A stretch of DNA of 64,000 nucleotides, taken from contig NZ_VIWO01000006.1 of the NCBI RefSeq assembly GCF_007829335.1, positions 372,001 through 436,000 of the forward strand, in the 5' to 3' direction. The DNA comes from Chitinophaga polysaccharea (GTDB lineage: Bacteria; Bacteroidota; Bacteroidia; Chitinophagales; Chitinophagaceae). This document shows, piece after piece, positions 34,136 through 43,030 of the stretch. A program made the position numbers and the translations under genes. Numbering within the stretch: the stretch's first letter is position 1; each line of letters starts with the position of its first letter. A model generated the notes under the pieces. It saw only the letters and a list, made by a program, of their open reading frames with translations, searched no databases and was not told the origin of the DNA.

Positions 34136-34209
34136 TACCGGTAAACGGCAGGAAATTACCGGTGAAAATGCCAGGTCTGACTTCCCCTGCTGGGGAGATA
34201 CCGGTGAAA
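34136..34209 (-). promoter_or_regulatory. Three direct repeats TACCGGTRAAA, 21 and 42 bp apart
   Basis: Copies start at 34136, 34157 and 34199 on the plus strand: distances are exactly 21 and 42 bp. They lie 50-125 bp upstream of the predicted start of the LiaF-like operon, right after the stop of the flavin reductase-like gene. LytTR regulators (AgrA, ComE, AlgR types) are known to bind roughly 9-bp direct repeats spaced about two helical turns, and this operon encodes a LytTR protein, so autoregulatory sites are a reasonable inference. Confidence 0.6.
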
Positions 34210-34878
34210 CTAGATCTCCACTGTTACCAGCGCCTCATCACCGGCTAATTTTACCAGGATGGCCTTTAGTTGCTGTACCATGGGATCGGGGCCGCAGATG
34301 TAGAAATGCTGGTTGAAATCACTGACTTTCTCCCTCAGATAAGCTTCGTCGATGGTCCGGTGGTCGTATCCAGGTGCATTATCGGCGGTAAGGGTATTGA
34401 TAAACCGGTTGCCCAGCATGTGTTCAAATTCATCTTTCAGGATAATGTCTTCCCGGGTTTTATTGGAGAAAATGAGCTGATTATGTCCCAGCTGTCCCTT
34501 GTGCTGTAAATCGCGTAAAATGGCGATGAAAGGCGTTACACCGGCGCCTCCGGCTATAAAAACGCCTTCTCCTTTGTAGTGAATGGTTCCCCATACATCG
34601 TGCAGAATCAGTTCATCGCCGGCTTTGAGCTGGCCCAGCTCGTGGGTAACGCTGTTGTGGTCATCATATATTTTAATGGTAAACTCCAGGTTTTCCCAGG
34701 AAGTGAGGCTGGTAAAAGTGAAAGGGCGTCTTTCTTCCTCCCATCCGGGCTTATTCACGGATACTTCCGTAGCCTGGCCAGGTACATAGTTATATCCATG
34801 GGGCTTTTCCACAGTAAACCTGCGGACGTTATGTGTTACAGGGGTAACAGCGAGAATTTTTACGATATGGCTTTCCAT
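34210..34878 (-). CDS. FAD-binding oxidoreductase (ferredoxin/flavodoxin-NADP reductase-like)
   Basis: A 222-residue protein of the FNR superfamily. FAD domain at about 1-100 with RRPFTFTS (RxYS-type flavin motif as RPFT), and NAD(P) domain at about 105-222 with GGAGVTPFIAIL and CGPDPMVQQL. No 2Fe-2S or globin domain, so it needs an external partner. Isolated gene; its 3' end adjoins the direct repeats above. Confidence 0.88.
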   Translation of the reverse strand: MESHIVKILAVTPVTHNVRRFTVEKPHGYNYVPGQATEVSVNKPGWEEERRPFTFTSLTSWENLEFTIKIYDDHNSVTHELGQLKAGDELILHDVWGTIHYKGEGVFIAGGAGVTPFIAILRDLQHKGQLGHNQLIFSNKTREDIILKDEFEHMLGNRFINTLTADNAPGYDHRTIDEAYLREKVSDFNQHFYICGPDPMVQQLKAILVKLAGDEALVTVEI

Positions 34879-34919
34879 TGGTTTAGGTTTACTATGATGA
34901 ATGTAGCGTACGTCCGTAT

Positions 34920-35588
34920 TTACCGCAAAGCCTGTTCCAGCCGTGGTGCCAGGGCGAGGGCCCAGCGATGGTAATCTTTTCCTGATGGATGCAGGCCATC
35001 TGTGGCCACCAGGGAAAGGTCCTTTGATGCCTCCCGGGTGAACGGGGTAATATCTACGTATTGTACCTGCTGCTCCACGGCAATGGCTTTATTCACGGCG
35101 TTGTAAGCGTCTATCTCCTTTGCGATCTGCTCCCGGTCGCGATTGGCCGCAAAGGGCGTAACGCCCCAATCGGGAATAGACAGCACCACCACATGAGCCG
35201 GGCGATTACCTGCAAAGGCGATAGCCTGTTGTAGCAGGGCGGCAAACTCCTGCCGGTACTCTTCTACAGAACGGCCACGGTATTGATTATTCACCCCTAT
35301 GAGCAATGTTACTATATCATAAGTATGCGTAATATGTGCTGCCGCAATACCGGCCAACAGTTCATCGGTAGTCCAGCCGGTAGTAGCAATAATTACAGGT
35401 TTGTCCACCTGGTATCCTTTTTCGCGAAGCAGGGCGGCGGCTTGTACAGGAAAACATTCCGGGTAGGCAACTTGTTCACCAATAGTATAACTATCGCCCA
35501 GGGCGAGATATGTGATGGGAGTCATGCGGGTGTCTGCGATTTTGTTGTTGCAAAAAAATGTGCAGCAAAATAACATTAATACTAACAT
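34920..35588 (-). CDS. SGNH/GDSL hydrolase
   Basis: From ATG 35588 (MLVLMLFCCTFFC, a signal or lipoprotein-like leader) 222 residues. The longer frame to 35702 would run through the icd promoter and was rejected. SGNH blocks: LALGDSYTIGE (Ser), the Gly block GWTTDELLAGI, LLIGVNNQYRG (Gly-x-Asn) and DGLHPSGKDYH (Asp-x-x-His). Such esterases cleave acyl or acetyl esters of lipids or glycans; substrate unknown. Divergent from icd. Confidence 0.87.
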   Translation of the reverse strand: MLVLMLFCCTFFCNNKIADTRMTPITYLALGDSYTIGEQVAYPECFPVQAAALLREKGYQVDKPVIIATTGWTTDELLAGIAAAHITHTYDIVTLLIGVNNQYRGRSVEEYRQEFAALLQQAIAFAGNRPAHVVVLSIPDWGVTPFAANRDREQIAKEIDAYNAVNKAIAVEQQVQYVDITPFTREASKDLSLVATDGLHPSGKDYHRWALALAPRLEQALR

Positions 35589-35638
35589 AAGCAAAAAGTT
35601 ATATACCGGTGGAAAATTTGCCCGATGACGATAGAAAC

Positions 35639-35673
35639 TTGACCGGGCTTTAAGTGGAAAAGCGTTACCTTTG
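35639..35673 (+). promoter_or_regulatory. Promoter of the first icd gene
   Basis: TACCTTTG at 35666-35673 fits TAnnTTTG; TTG at 35639-35641 lies 24 nt upstream, slightly longer than usual. Expected leader about 37 nt to the ATG at 35717. Confidence 0.6.
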
Positions 35674-35716
35674 CACCCGATTACAACAATTACGTAACGC
35701 ATAAAGAAACCGTTTT

Positions 35717-36988
<1,272 letters not shown>

Positions 36989-37011
36989 TAAGCATAACGC
37001 TTACAGCATAT

Positions 37012-37094
37012 AGCAAAAAGCTATTGTAGCGAATGAGAAGGGCGAAATATGATACAATATTCGCTTTGACCATTCGCTACAATAGCTTTTTGCT
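37012..37094 (+). repeat. Large 24-bp inverted repeat between the two isocitrate dehydrogenase genes
   Basis: Perfect 24-bp arms (37012-37035 and 37071-37094; core GCTATTGTAGCGAATG) enclosing 35 nt that can fold into a further stem (GCGAA-ATAT against ATATTCGC). Outside, AGCATAA at about 36991 can pair with TTATGCT near 37102. No clean T tract follows. It may be a terminator, an RNA-stability element or a small mobile repeat. Confidence 0.75.
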
Positions 37095-37227
37095 TTACAC
37101 CTTATGCTTTATGCTTTCTTAATTTTGTTTTTTTCCCAGCTATTTGTATTTTTCGTGATTATCCCGCAAGGGATCGCTTGAATAATTGTTGAGAATTGCT
37201 TTTAATCTAATTTTTAAAAAACCCGAA

Positions 37228-38457
37228 ATGGCAGAAAAAATTAAAGTTGCTAATCCGGTGGTAGAACTGGACGGTGATGAAATGACACGCATCATCTGGA
37301 AATTCATCAAGGACAAACTGATACTTCCATACCTGGACGTTGAAATTAAATATTATGACCTGGGCATGGAGCATCGCGATGCTACCAACGACCAGGTAAC
37401 CATTGATGCTGCCAACGCCATCAGAGAAGTAGGCGTAGGTATCAAATGTGCCACCATTACTCCGGATGAAGCCCGCGTAAAGGAATTCGGCCTGAAACAA
37501 ATGTGGAAATCACCTAACGGAACTATCCGTAACATCCTGGATGGTACCGTATTCCGTGAGCCTATCGTTATGAAAAATGTACCACGCCTGGTGCCTAACT
37601 GGACAGCGCCGATCTGTATTGGTCGTCATGCTTTCGGTGACCAGTACCGTGCTACCGATTTCGTGACCAAAGGAAAAGGTAAACTCACCATCAAATTTGA
37701 AGGTGAAAACGGTGAAGTCATCGAACATGAAGTATATAACTTCAAAGGTGATGGCGTAGCACTGGCTATGTACAATACCGACGAATCTATCAAAGGCTTT
37801 GCACGTGCATGTTTCAACCAGGCGCTGATGAAAAAATGGCCTTTATACCTGAGTACTAAAAATACCATCCTGAAAAAATATGATGGCCGCTTCAAAGATA
37901 TCTTCGAAGACATCTATCAACAGGAATTCAAAGCTCAATTCGATGCTGCCGGCTTAACTTATGAGCACCGCCTCATCGATGACATGGTAGCCAGCGCGCT
38001 GAAATGGCACGGTAACTTTGTATGGGCTTGTAAAAACTATGATGGCGACGTACAATCTGATACAGTAGCACAAGGTTTTGGTTCCCTCGGCCTGATGACA
38101 TCTACCCTCATCACCCCTGATGGTAAAACCATGGAAGCGGAAGCAGCACACGGTACTGTAACCCGCCACTACCGCGATCACCAGGCTGGTAAACCAACTT
38201 CTACCAACCCTATCGCTTCCATCTTCGCATGGACACGCGGCCTGGAATTCCGTGGTAAACTGGACAACAACCAACCACTGATCAACTTCTGTCATGCACT
38301 GGAACAGGTTTGTATCGAAACTGTAGAAAGTGGTAAAATGACGAAAGACCTGGCTGTTTGTATCCATGGCAATAAAGTAGAACATGGTAAACACTACCTG
38401 TATACAGAAGAATTCCTGGATGCGCTGGACACTGCGCTGAAAGCGAAACTGGCTTAA
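37228..38457 (+). CDS. NADP-dependent isocitrate dehydrogenase, eukaryotic-like dimeric type
   Basis: From ATG 37228 409 residues; the frame is open to 37186 but MAEKIKVANPVVELDGDEMT is the normal family start. Features of subfamily II (mitochondrial/cytosolic IDH-like): DLGMEHRDATNDQVT, ATITPDEARVKEF, WKSPNGTIRNILDGTVFREPI and HGTVTRHYRDHQ, whose Arg-His contact the NADP 2'-phosphate. Same reaction as the gene upstream, but low similarity. It ends at a strong terminator. Confidence 0.93.
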   Translation: MAEKIKVANPVVELDGDEMTRIIWKFIKDKLILPYLDVEIKYYDLGMEHRDATNDQVTIDAANAIREVGVGIKCATITPDEARVKEFGLKQMWKSPNGTIRNILDGTVFREPIVMKNVPRLVPNWTAPICIGRHAFGDQYRATDFVTKGKGKLTIKFEGENGEVIEHEVYNFKGDGVALAMYNTDESIKGFARACFNQALMKKWPLYLSTKNTILKKYDGRFKDIFEDIYQQEFKAQFDAAGLTYEHRLIDDMVASALKWHGNFVWACKNYDGDVQSDTVAQGFGSLGLMTSTLITPDGKTMEAEAAHGTVTRHYRDHQAGKPTSTNPIASIFAWTRGLEFRGKLDNNQPLINFCHALEQVCIETVESGKMTKDLAVCIHGNKVEHGKHYLYTEEFLDALDTALKAKLA

Positions 38458-38477
38458 GTGATACTTCACATTTCCAA

Positions 38478-38512
38478 TAAAAAAGCAGCGAAAATTTCGC
38501 TGCTTTTTTTAT
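38478..38512. terminator. Bidirectional intrinsic terminator
   Basis: AAAAGCAGCGAAA pairs with TTTCGCTGCTTTT (38481-38507), with A and T runs on the outer sides; it serves the dehydrogenase on the plus strand and the convergent L,D-transpeptidase on the minus strand. Confidence 0.88.
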
Positions 38513-38536
38513 TTAGACTTCATCGCTGAAACGCTA

Positions 38537-40210
38537 TTATAACTTCATTTTCTTTCTCATGACTTTATCTTCTCCATAGATATCATCATAGAAAACCAAC
38601 TCCCTATTCTGCCCTTCTGCAGTGAAATAGCGCAGGTAAATAGGAATATGTTTAGGCAAATCTACCTGCTTCTTTTCTTCCCTGGCCAACCATACGCGTA
38701 CACTGTCTCCACTATGCCTGATGCTGTCGGCCCGTACCAGGAACTGCGCGAGGCTATCCCATTGCTGTACCCTTACGCAACCATGGCTCATGGCGCGCAT
38801 AGAATTCTTGAATAACCCGCGGTTGTTGGTATCATGCAGGTATACGCTGTACTTATTACGGAAGTTAAACTTCATAATGCCCAGAGAGTTGTCGATACCA
38901 TCCATTTGCCGCAATACATAAGGGAAATGTCCTTTGCTTAGCTTCGACCAATCGATAGAAGCCGGATCTACGGCATTGCCATCTTTATCTATTACCTCCA
39001 GGTTTTTAGACGCCAGGTAGTTGATATTTTTCTTGATAGCCGGCAACATCTCCTTAAACACAATGCTGTAAGGCACGCGCCAGTATGGATACATCATGAA
39101 ATTGGTCATATAGGAGTTCAGCAACGGCGTACGGGTACGCGGCGCACCCACAATTACACGCGATTCCAGCTTCACTTCCCCGCTGTCTACTACCCGCAGC
39201 AAATAGCCGGGCACATTTACCATAATATATTGTGCAGGCAGGGTATCCGGCAACTTCCGCCACCGGTCCATGTTTACAGCTGCCTGCATCACCCAGTCAT
39301 GCATAGAACGGTTCAGCGCAACAACTGTGCGCCTGCCGGGTACGCCATCGGGATAGATGTTAAACTCCTTCTGGAAAGCTTTTACACCGGTTTTTAACAA
39401 TGAGGTGTCTGCCCCCCGGCCGGTAGTATCCAGGTGACCGCTTTGTACGAGGCGGTTAATTACCAGCTGTTTGAATGCCAGCGTATCGGTATAATTAAGC
39501 GGTAAGGTATCCCAGTGGTAATGTTCATACTTCGACTTGAATGACTGTATGCCTTCTTTCAATGCCAGGTAGCCGGCATGCGTAGGTTCCAGCGCATGAA
39601 GGGAGCTGGTAATACTGTTGTCGCTTAATGCCTGCTTTAACCTGGAGATCAGCTGCGCATCCGTAAAGGTGGAGTCTTTTCGAAGGGTAATACTATCCCT
39701 CGGCGCTACGCCAAACTTCAGGTCGGACGCCATTCGCATAAAAGCGTCCGTCATCAACACGTCTACCTTTGCCCACAACGCAGCATCCTTTTGGGCCGCT
39801 GCATCATTGTGCAATTGCGCCCAGGCAGCAATGAGCGCTGGCTCATGGTACTGGGCCGGCAAAAGTCCTGCATCCTCTGCCTGTTGAATCATCATCAACA
39901 TAGAATCGGCAGCAGGGCTGGCCACTCCATTCTTCGACCATTGGCCTGAAGGTTTGTCTTGTCCGTAAAATTCCTGAATAGCAGCGGGGCGGAAAGCCTG
40001 TAAACTGTCTTCCAGCTCTCCATCATTGTCTTTCAGGGCTGACAACCGTTCTGTGATATTATCACTGATCACTTCGTCGAGTTGTCTGATGTTTGCTACA
40101 ATCTGTTTTTGTTTTGGGGCAGTATGCTTTTTTTTATTCACACAAGAGGCTAACAACAAGCACACTCCAGATCCGCACAACAAACCAATAATTAAATTTT
40201 TGTTCTTCAT
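38537..40210 (-). CDS. L,D-transpeptidase, YkuD domain lipoprotein
   Basis: From ATG 40210 (MKNKNLIIGLLCGSGVCLLLASC, lipobox with Cys at 23) 557 residues; the frame to 40285 hides the signal. Middle region carries a peptidoglycan-binding-like helical domain (LLKTGVKAFQKEFNIYPDG, near 300). YkuD catalytic domain at about 340-500 with the signature HDTNNRGLF ... MSHGCVRVQQW, catalytic Cys near 476. The architecture resembles E. coli LdtD (YcbB), which makes 3-3 peptidoglycan crosslinks. Envelope location by signal. A neighbouring metal locus may matter, since Cu inhibits L,D-transpeptidases. Confidence 0.92.
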   Translation of the reverse strand: MKNKNLIIGLLCGSGVCLLLASCVNKKKHTAPKQKQIVANIRQLDEVISDNITERLSALKDNDGELEDSLQAFRPAAIQEFYGQDKPSGQWSKNGVASPAADSMLMMIQQAEDAGLLPAQYHEPALIAAWAQLHNDAAAQKDAALWAKVDVLMTDAFMRMASDLKFGVAPRDSITLRKDSTFTDAQLISRLKQALSDNSITSSLHALEPTHAGYLALKEGIQSFKSKYEHYHWDTLPLNYTDTLAFKQLVINRLVQSGHLDTTGRGADTSLLKTGVKAFQKEFNIYPDGVPGRRTVVALNRSMHDWVMQAAVNMDRWRKLPDTLPAQYIMVNVPGYLLRVVDSGEVKLESRVIVGAPRTRTPLLNSYMTNFMMYPYWRVPYSIVFKEMLPAIKKNINYLASKNLEVIDKDGNAVDPASIDWSKLSKGHFPYVLRQMDGIDNSLGIMKFNFRNKYSVYLHDTNNRGLFKNSMRAMSHGCVRVQQWDSLAQFLVRADSIRHSGDSVRVWLAREEKKQVDLPKHIPIYLRYFTAEGQNRELVFYDDIYGEDKVMRKKMKL

Positions 40211-40311
40211 CTGCAGTAAATCGCTATGGTAAAGGTAAGGGGTTTTACAAATACTGTGCTGAAAATTTTTGTACCTGCCGTGCATTTCCCAGGATGGGCC
40301 TGATAAAAAAG

Positions 40312-40352
40312 AACGGGAAACAAATGTAAAATATTCACATTCGTTTCCCGTT
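40312..40352 (-). terminator. Terminator downstream of candidate small ORF
   Basis: 16-bp arms with one mismatch (AACGGGAAACAAATGT at 40312-40327; ACATTCGTTTCCCGTT at 40337-40352). On the minus strand it is followed by CTTTTTTATC. Nothing annotated upstream needs it except the small ORF at 40379-40450 or read-through from the AraC gene. Confidence 0.75.
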
Positions 40353-40378
40353 CGCTACTGGCTATACGATTACTCCGA

Positions 40379-40450
40379 TTATTTACAGCAGTCCTTCTTC
40401 ATAAACAAGGACTGTAAAATCCGAAGTAAACCGGTTAATACTTTTTTCAT
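40379..40450 (-). CDS. candidate 23-residue peptide with C-terminal Cys-Cys
   Basis: Minus-strand ORF encoding MKKVLTGLLRILQSLFMKKD followed by CCK. It would be an amphipathic or short hydrophobic helix with a basic N-terminus and a vicinal Cys pair that could bind Cu(I) or similar soft metals. It lies between two intrinsic terminators (40464-40497 upstream, 40312-40352 downstream), just after the AraC-like regulator gene. No clear ribosome site. Whether it is translated is unproven; the segment could instead be a small RNA. Confidence 0.4.
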   Translation of the reverse strand: MKKVLTGLLRILQSLFMKKDCCK

Positions 40451-40463
40451 GTCAGATTTTTTT

Positions 40464-40497
40464 AAAAAGAGGCTGCGGTGTGCAGCAGCCTCTTTTA
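40464..40497 (-). terminator. Terminator after the AraC-like regulator gene
   Basis: AAAAGAGGCTGC (40465-40476) pairs with GCAGCCTCTTTT (40485-40496), loop of 8 nt; on the minus strand a TTTTTAAAAAAAT stretch follows. Confidence 0.8.
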
Positions 40498-40525
40498 CAC
40501 TAAAACTAAAACAACTAACTTCTCA

Positions 40526-41098
40526 CTATATCTTGTCTAACGGTATACGCCCCGGCGCTTTTAACTGCTTAAACTGGCTGGGCGTGAGACCTGTAACTTT
40601 CTTGAATTGGGCCGAAAGATGCGCTACACTGCTATATCCCAGCTTATAACTGATTTCACTTAAACTTAACTCATTATATACCAGCAGTTCTTTAACCCGT
40701 TCTATCTTCTGTTGAATAATATACTGCTCAATCGTAGTGCCCTCTGTTTCAGAAAAGAGATTGCTGAGATAATGATAATCCTTTTGCAACTTCCCTGCCA
40801 GTAAAGTAGAAAAATTTTCTCTCATTTCATCCAATTCAGAATGATGCACTGCCTGCACAATAATGCTCCTTATACCGGCTATCAATTGCTGCTTCCTGTC
40901 GTCGATCAGTACAAATCCTTCCTGTTGTAATAAACCCGATAGCTTTTCCTGCTGCGGCGCTGTTACCATTCCCTTCACCGTTACCTTTCCCAACTGAATA
41001 TCCAGGATATCCAGCTGCTGTTCCGTGAATATATTCGTAACCACCTTGATACAACGTGGGCAAACCATATTTTTTATATACAGATCTGTTGTAGGCAT
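40526..41098 (-). CDS. AraC-family regulator with N-terminal HMA-like CxxC domain
   Basis: A 190-residue protein. Residues 1-65 resemble a heavy-metal-associated fold with IKNMVCPRCIKVV (CxxC at about 13-16), where ordinary AraC proteins carry a cupin sensor. Residues of about 90-190 form an AraC double helix-turn-helix: IEQYIIQQKIERVKELL, LSEISYKLGYSSVAHLS, FKKVTGLTPSQFK. The direct reading is a soft-metal-responsive transcription factor, probably Cu(I). Similar proteins are widespread in Bacteroidota near copper genes. It starts 3 nt after the barrel gene's stop. Confidence 0.83.
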   Translation of the reverse strand: MPTTDLYIKNMVCPRCIKVVTNIFTEQQLDILDIQLGKVTVKGMVTAPQQEKLSGLLQQEGFVLIDDRKQQLIAGIRSIIVQAVHHSELDEMRENFSTLLAGKLQKDYHYLSNLFSETEGTTIEQYIIQQKIERVKELLVYNELSLSEISYKLGYSSVAHLSAQFKKVTGLTPSQFKQLKAPGRIPLDKI

Positions 41099-41101
41099 CG
41101 A

Positions 41102-41965
41102 CTACTTTTTGATATTAAAGATGTTGTGTTCCACCCGGATTAAAAAAGAGTTGAACGTATTTCTTGGCATGTCGCCGGCTACCTGCGCCCGGTACGACAA
41201 ATCCAGCCGCGTGGTGCTGTTGAAAATAAACTGTACGGCAGGGGCAATATCCAGGTAAGAACCACGGCCTACCCCATCAGTATTCGTTTTTCCCAACAGC
41301 TCCAGGTACAGGTTTAGGTTGGTTTGCTGGAAGCTTTTATACTTCACCGGTAATACCAGGTACCCTGCCGAAAGACTGTAGTTGATGGCATTCCGGGAGA
41401 AATCGTCCGGGATGTTATCTTTCACATTATTCATATAACGGGAATATCCCAACGTGGTAGACAATGCCAGCTTATGCAGCAACTGGGTAGCAATAATCCC
41501 CCCGTTGACCCCCGAGGTAGCGCCTTCCAGGTCGAGTTCCTTGTTATTATAAGGCCGCATGGGGTGAGTACCGGCAGCCATCACCGGGTAGTAAGGGTTG
41601 TCGATCACAGCGCCCCGTACATAAGCCGCCATGCGGAAATGCGCATGCTGCTGGTCCAGCGACAGGAAGCGATACTTTGCATAAACGCTTCCTCCTTCCG
41701 CCCGAACCGACGATTGCATCATATTAGACGCATATCCCTGCAGGTGTAACATCAGCTTCTTGTTGACGCCCCACATGATCTCAGGCTCAAAACGCATCCC
41801 GTTTTCCCGGGAATGCTCCATATTAAAAAACTTATTGGTGAGTCGTATGCCAAGAGAGTGTGCGGGCATATTGCTCGCCGGCTCTGTATTTACGTATAAT
41901 TCCTGGGCAGATAGGATGCCGTTGCCAGTCATGATCGCCACTGCTATCATCAAAAATTTCTTCAT
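41102..41965 (-). CDS. outer-membrane beta-barrel-like protein of the metal locus
   Basis: From ATG 41965 (MKKFLMIAVAIMTGNGILSA-QE, signal peptide) 287 residues. The body shows alternating strands with aromatic ends (HSLGIRLTNKFFNM; ALSTTLGYSRY; INYSLSAGYLVLP; TRLDLSYRAQV), a barrel pattern. Histidine and methionine are frequent early on (NMPAHS, NMEHSRENGM, MLHLQGYASNMM), which may suit metal contact. Family not recognised. It lies between the secreted HMA protein and the AraC-like regulator with short gaps (13 and 3 nt), so it is one operon. Confidence 0.75.
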   Translation of the reverse strand: MKKFLMIAVAIMTGNGILSAQELYVNTEPASNMPAHSLGIRLTNKFFNMEHSRENGMRFEPEIMWGVNKKLMLHLQGYASNMMQSSVRAEGGSVYAKYRFLSLDQQHAHFRMAAYVRGAVIDNPYYPVMAAGTHPMRPYNNKELDLEGATSGVNGGIIATQLLHKLALSTTLGYSRYMNNVKDNIPDDFSRNAINYSLSAGYLVLPVKYKSFQQTNLNLYLELLGKTNTDGVGRGSYLDIAPAVQFIFNSTTRLDLSYRAQVAGDMPRNTFNSFLIRVEHNIFNIKK

Positions 41966-41978
41966 ATGCCGGCAAGTA

Positions 41979-42527
41979 TTAAATGGTAACGTGATATACC
42001 CGTTTAGAAGCAACCGTTGCATCTGTTCTGCAGCAATCGCCTGTCATCATTCCTGTCTTATAGCAAGGCATACTTGTTTCGGTACTGAATTTTTTGAATT
42101 GTTTGGCAGACACAAAGTCTTTATCGATCACCGTAATATCTTTATCGCCTGTTAATACCTGGTTTTTCACATCCATGAAATGCAGTGTATTACCTGCAAA
42201 AGCCACATGAGCATCGTTTTTAATGCTTACTCCTTCAAAATTTGCGGTCATCACCAGTTTACCCACAGAAAAGCCGGCATCTTCCACTTTTGCCTTGATG
42301 GCATCAATATTCACCGGTACATTAGATTTGAAAGTGAGTATGAACGTGGTATTATCCAGGTCGGTATCTATCTTATCCACAAAGGGCAGTGATTCCAGGG
42401 CTTCATAGGTTGCTTTTGAACACATGGCACAGGTAAGGCCGGTAGCATGTACACTGGCTTTTTTAAATTGGGCATTGGCGCCAAAAGTCAGGCCCAGTGC
42501 GAGCAGTATAATGGATATTGTTTTCAT
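41979..42527 (-). CDS. secreted heavy-metal-associated (HMA) domain protein
   Basis: A 182-residue protein with signal peptide MKTISIILLALGLTFGANA-Q. HMA domain at about 22-92 with the metal motif GLTCAMCSKATYEAL (CxxC at about 33-36). The C-terminal region is unusual: PCYKTGMMTGDCC near 155-167 gives further Cys and Met ligands. HMA domains bind Cu(I), Zn or similar; an exported copy suggests periplasmic metal capture. First gene of a unit with the barrel and the AraC-like regulator. Confidence 0.88.
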   Translation of the reverse strand: MKTISIILLALGLTFGANAQFKKASVHATGLTCAMCSKATYEALESLPFVDKIDTDLDNTTFILTFKSNVPVNIDAIKAKVEDAGFSVGKLVMTANFEGVSIKNDAHVAFAGNTLHFMDVKNQVLTGDKDITVIDKDFVSAKQFKKFSTETSMPCYKTGMMTGDCCRTDATVASKRVYHVTI

Positions 42528-42609
42528 GATAAATGATCTGATTAAATAAATAAAATGAATAGAAACGTCATAACTGTACAGTTCCGCAGTAAGCGGAAAA
42601 CAGTAGGTA

Positions 42610-43002
42610 TCAGATCAGGAAAGTGCAGTTGCGGAGGAAAATAGGGTTGGTAACGAGATCCGGCGGATCATGCCGATCACCGCTGATCCAGGTGGCAGCA
42701 ACAGATAATGCAGGAACCTGTAGTATTCTTACTGGTAACTGCATGTCTGTAGTAGTAATGCTCCATGTTTGTTGCACCACTTTGGCGGCCTGGTGCGACG
42801 CTGTTACCTTACAAAACTTGAATTCGTTCTTACAACAATCCATGCCTTTCGATGGCTTATGACATTGCTGGCAAAAATCTGCCGGCGTATCCAACCACTC
42901 CACCGATGCCAGTTTCCCCATACAATAGTGCACGTTTACCGCAAATCCGCTGGTAAGCGTTACATACAAGATGGCAAATAATATGGCAAAAAAGCGTTTC
43001 AT
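42610..43002 (-). CDS. HYC_CC_PP family protein
   Basis: From ATG 43002 (MKRFFAILFAILYVTLTSGF, signal peptide) 130 residues. It shows the motifs that name this family: HYC (residues 25-28), a CC pair in GMDCCKNEFKFC, and PP in RHDPPDL near the C-terminus. Known in Bacteroidota and often near copper or cation genes; the function is not established. Six or more Cys and several His suggest metal or disulfide chemistry outside the cytoplasm. Confidence 0.82.
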   Translation of the reverse strand: MKRFFAILFAILYVTLTSGFAVNVHYCMGKLASVEWLDTPADFCQQCHKPSKGMDCCKNEFKFCKVTASHQAAKVVQQTWSITTTDMQLPVRILQVPALSVAATWISGDRHDPPDLVTNPIFLRNCTFLI

Positions 43003-43011
43003 ATTGAATAA

Positions 43012-43019
43012 CAAAGATA
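43012..43019 (-). promoter_or_regulatory. Candidate -7 element before the HYC_CC_PP gene
   Basis: The minus strand reads TATCTTTG, exact to TAnnTTTG, ending 9 nt before the ATG at 43002; a transcript from here would have a very short leader. No clear -33. Confidence 0.4.
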
Positions 43020-43030
43020 GCTGAAAAAGC

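Noticed and set aside
42582..42598. TTCCGC-agtaa-GCGGAA hairpin before the secreted HMA gene as a metal operator
   Set aside because: A short stem that could equally be the end of the HYC_CC_PP transcript; no second copy was found at the other metal-locus genes.
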